Under the pieces are notes generated by a model. It saw only the letters and a program-made list of their open reading frames with translations, did not search any database and was not told the origin of the DNA. This document shows, in pieces, positions 41,775-42,691 of a stretch of DNA of 42,691 bases. Each line of letters opens with the position of its first letter. Position 1 is the first letter of the stretch. Where the stretch lies: IMG/VR virus record IMGVR_UViG_3300017971_000441, positions 1-42,691 of that record, one strand, 5' to 3'. A program made the translations under genes and the position numbers. Source of the DNA: a virus.

Positions 41775-42336
41775 ATTGTCCTCCAAAAAAGTTGTGGTTT
41801 ACCAGGGCGTTACAGAATACCTGCCAATGAAATTCTGTTTGCTCCGGTTCAAAAATATCGACCAGCGGTGGCAGGTGTGGGTTATTGTTTTCACCCCTCA
41901 GCCGAGCCGTCGCGCACCGATCAATCGGTAGTCCAGTATTGGATTCGACCAGGTGTTTATATGAAGCCGTTTGTGGGCCCCAATACTTATGCCTGGCCTG
42001 CGAAGTTTTCCAGTCCCAAAGAATGATCCAGTTATTATAGGTTTCATCCATCTTGGCGACCAGATCCGGCTGGCCACAATAGCCGAGATCTTCATCAACG
42101 TACCGGACCTCAACGACAAAAACCTCCAAAATATGTGGCCTAAGCCTAAGAAATGATTCATAATATGTAGGCCAGCGGTCCTGTGGCATGACCGGTAATC
42201 CTAAGAGGTTTGCGCTACATTGGCCGTGCACCGCAGATCCGCGCTCTGAATGGATTGGCTTGAACCATTTTTTATCAATCCAATATTCAAGGATCTTGGT
42301 GGACGACGGGTAACCTGTGTCGTTTTTGTAAGGCAT
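41764..42336 (-). CDS. Cas4/RecB-type PD-(D/E)XK exonuclease
   Basis: A 190-residue nuclease: RGSAVHG (His37), YCGQPDLVA (Asp91), WDWKTS (Asp108-Trp-Lys110) and QTASY (Q-x-x-x-Y, residues 122-126) form the full RecB-family motif set. It would resect DNA ends for the RecT-like protein. The ATG (42334-42336) has no upstream ribosome site; the -10-like element ends seven bases before it, so translation from a leaderless mRNA is likely. Confidence 0.8.
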   Translation of the reverse strand: MPYKNDTGYPSSTKILEYWIDKKWFKPIHSERGSAVHGQCSANLLGLPVMPQDRWPTYYESFLRLRPHILEVFVVEVRYVDEDLGYCGQPDLVAKMDETYNNWIILWDWKTSQARHKYWGPQTASYKHLVESNTGLPIDRCATARLRGENNNPHLPPLVDIFEPEQTEFHWQVFCNALVNHNFFGGQYGY

Positions 42337-42338
42337 GG

Positions 42339-42374
42339 AACTATACTACCACAACTATGCCAGGAATGGTGCAA
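42339..42374 (-). promoter_or_regulatory. Promoter-like element of the recombination operon
   Basis: On the minus strand: TTGCACCATTCC, nine bases, then TGTGGTAGTATAGTT. It is the same as the element at 5194-5229 at 25 of the 27 conserved positions. Extended -10 TG-G-TAGTAT ends at 42343, predicting transcription start near 42336, the A of the exonuclease ATG. A/T-rich DNA lies upstream. Confidence 0.6.
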
Positions 42375-42394
42375 AAAAATATTTAAAAAAAATG

Positions 42395-42424
42395 TTGACA
42401 AAAAAATAAAAAAAATGCTAAAGT
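42395..42424 (+). promoter_or_regulatory. Plus-strand promoter for the right-end gene
   Basis: Perfect TTGACA (42395-42400), 18 bases of almost pure A/T, TAAAGT (42419-42424). Divergent from the minus-strand element and separated by 20 bases. The expected leader before the ATG at 42482 is about 50 bases. Confidence 0.6.
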
Positions 42425-42481
42425 TTATTTTCAGGTGACCGATACAGTTTGTAACGCAACAAAAAACCAACGGAGGGAAAA

Positions 42482-42691
42482 ATGAAATACATGAACAACA
42501 TCGGGACAGGCAATTCGAAGGTTAAGGTCATTTACGCATACGCTCTCAGGCTGAACAACACCATTATAGAAAAAAAGCCGATGCTTGAGTTCATGCGGCA
42601 GTACCAGAATGCATATCAACTAAAGGGTGCTACAGTTGAATTGTCAAACAGGAAATGTTCGAGGCGCCTGGGTACTGCCTGGCCGAGACAG
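42482..42691 (+). CDS. N-terminal part of an unrecognised protein
   Basis: Seventy codons (MKYMNNIGTGNSKVKVIYAYALRLNNTIIEKKPMLEF...) run open to the window end. ATG follows ACGGAGGG. A basic C-terminal stretch (RKCSRRLGTAWPRQ) is present so far. Divergent from the recombination operon, so it may be an early or regulatory gene, but the visible part shows no motif. Confidence 0.6.
   Translation, partial: MKYMNNIGTGNSKVKVIYAYALRLNNTIIEKKPMLEFMRQYQNAYQLKGATVELSNRKCSRRLGTAWPRQ

Overview
The window is a piece of a tailed double-stranded DNA phage genome (Caudoviricetes) with a short-tailed (podovirus-type) virion plan. Read from the sequence: a large terminase, a 693-residue portal, a scaffold, an HK97-fold-type coat protein, a head-tail adaptor, a 1061-residue tail nozzle, a 3117-residue internal/ejection protein, a tail fibre and a lysis cassette follow each other on the plus strand. 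I see no sheath, tape measure or baseplate genes and no integrase, repressor, transposase or CRISPR array. The standard code is used (TAA, TAG and TGA all end genes). The host cannot be named. All 14 clear tRNA genes encode their 3' CCA, and the putative promoters look sigma70-like, so the host is a bacterium.

Layout. Positions 1-3795 hold small, tightly packed genes, several with Cys-rich zinc-ribbon motifs, an ASCH/PUA-like protein and an RtcB RNA ligase. Positions 3796-5131 are an array of 14 recognisable tRNA genes (Met/Ile-CAT, Trp, Ile-GAT, Tyr, Asp, Thr, Asn, Glu, Gln, Ser-TGA, Ser-GCT, Leu-TAG, Pro, His) plus a degenerate Cys-like one inside a 188-base stretch without canonical tRNAs. 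Positions 5132-6671 hold a promoter-like element, a structured leader, a PD-(D/E)XK nuclease and small genes. Positions 6628-17072 carry packaging and head genes, interrupted by two proteins that share an N-terminal module (one with GTDGTD repeats). Positions 17180-37258 encode tail and internal virion proteins, and 37276-38442 the lysis genes (membrane protein, T4-type lysozyme, three-TM holin).

After a bidirectional terminator the strand switches. Positions 38488-42336 (minus) form a recombination operon: a Cas4/RecB-type exonuclease, a coiled-coil protein, a RecT-like annealing protein, a small basic protein and a HAD phosphatase. A divergent AT-rich promoter region follows, then a gene cut by the window end.

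The most unusual signals lie between the genes. A 36-base element occurs twice, at 5194-5229 (+) and 42339-42374 (-). Its minus copy sits so close to the exonuclease ATG that the mRNA should be leaderless. Four intergenic leaders (about 1583-1685, 2857-2945, 5232-5362 and 14080-14214) can fold into multi-helix RNAs. The tRNA array has several aberrant members and shares the genome with an RNA-repair ligase, which suggests (inference) tRNA maintenance under host tRNA-cleaving defence.
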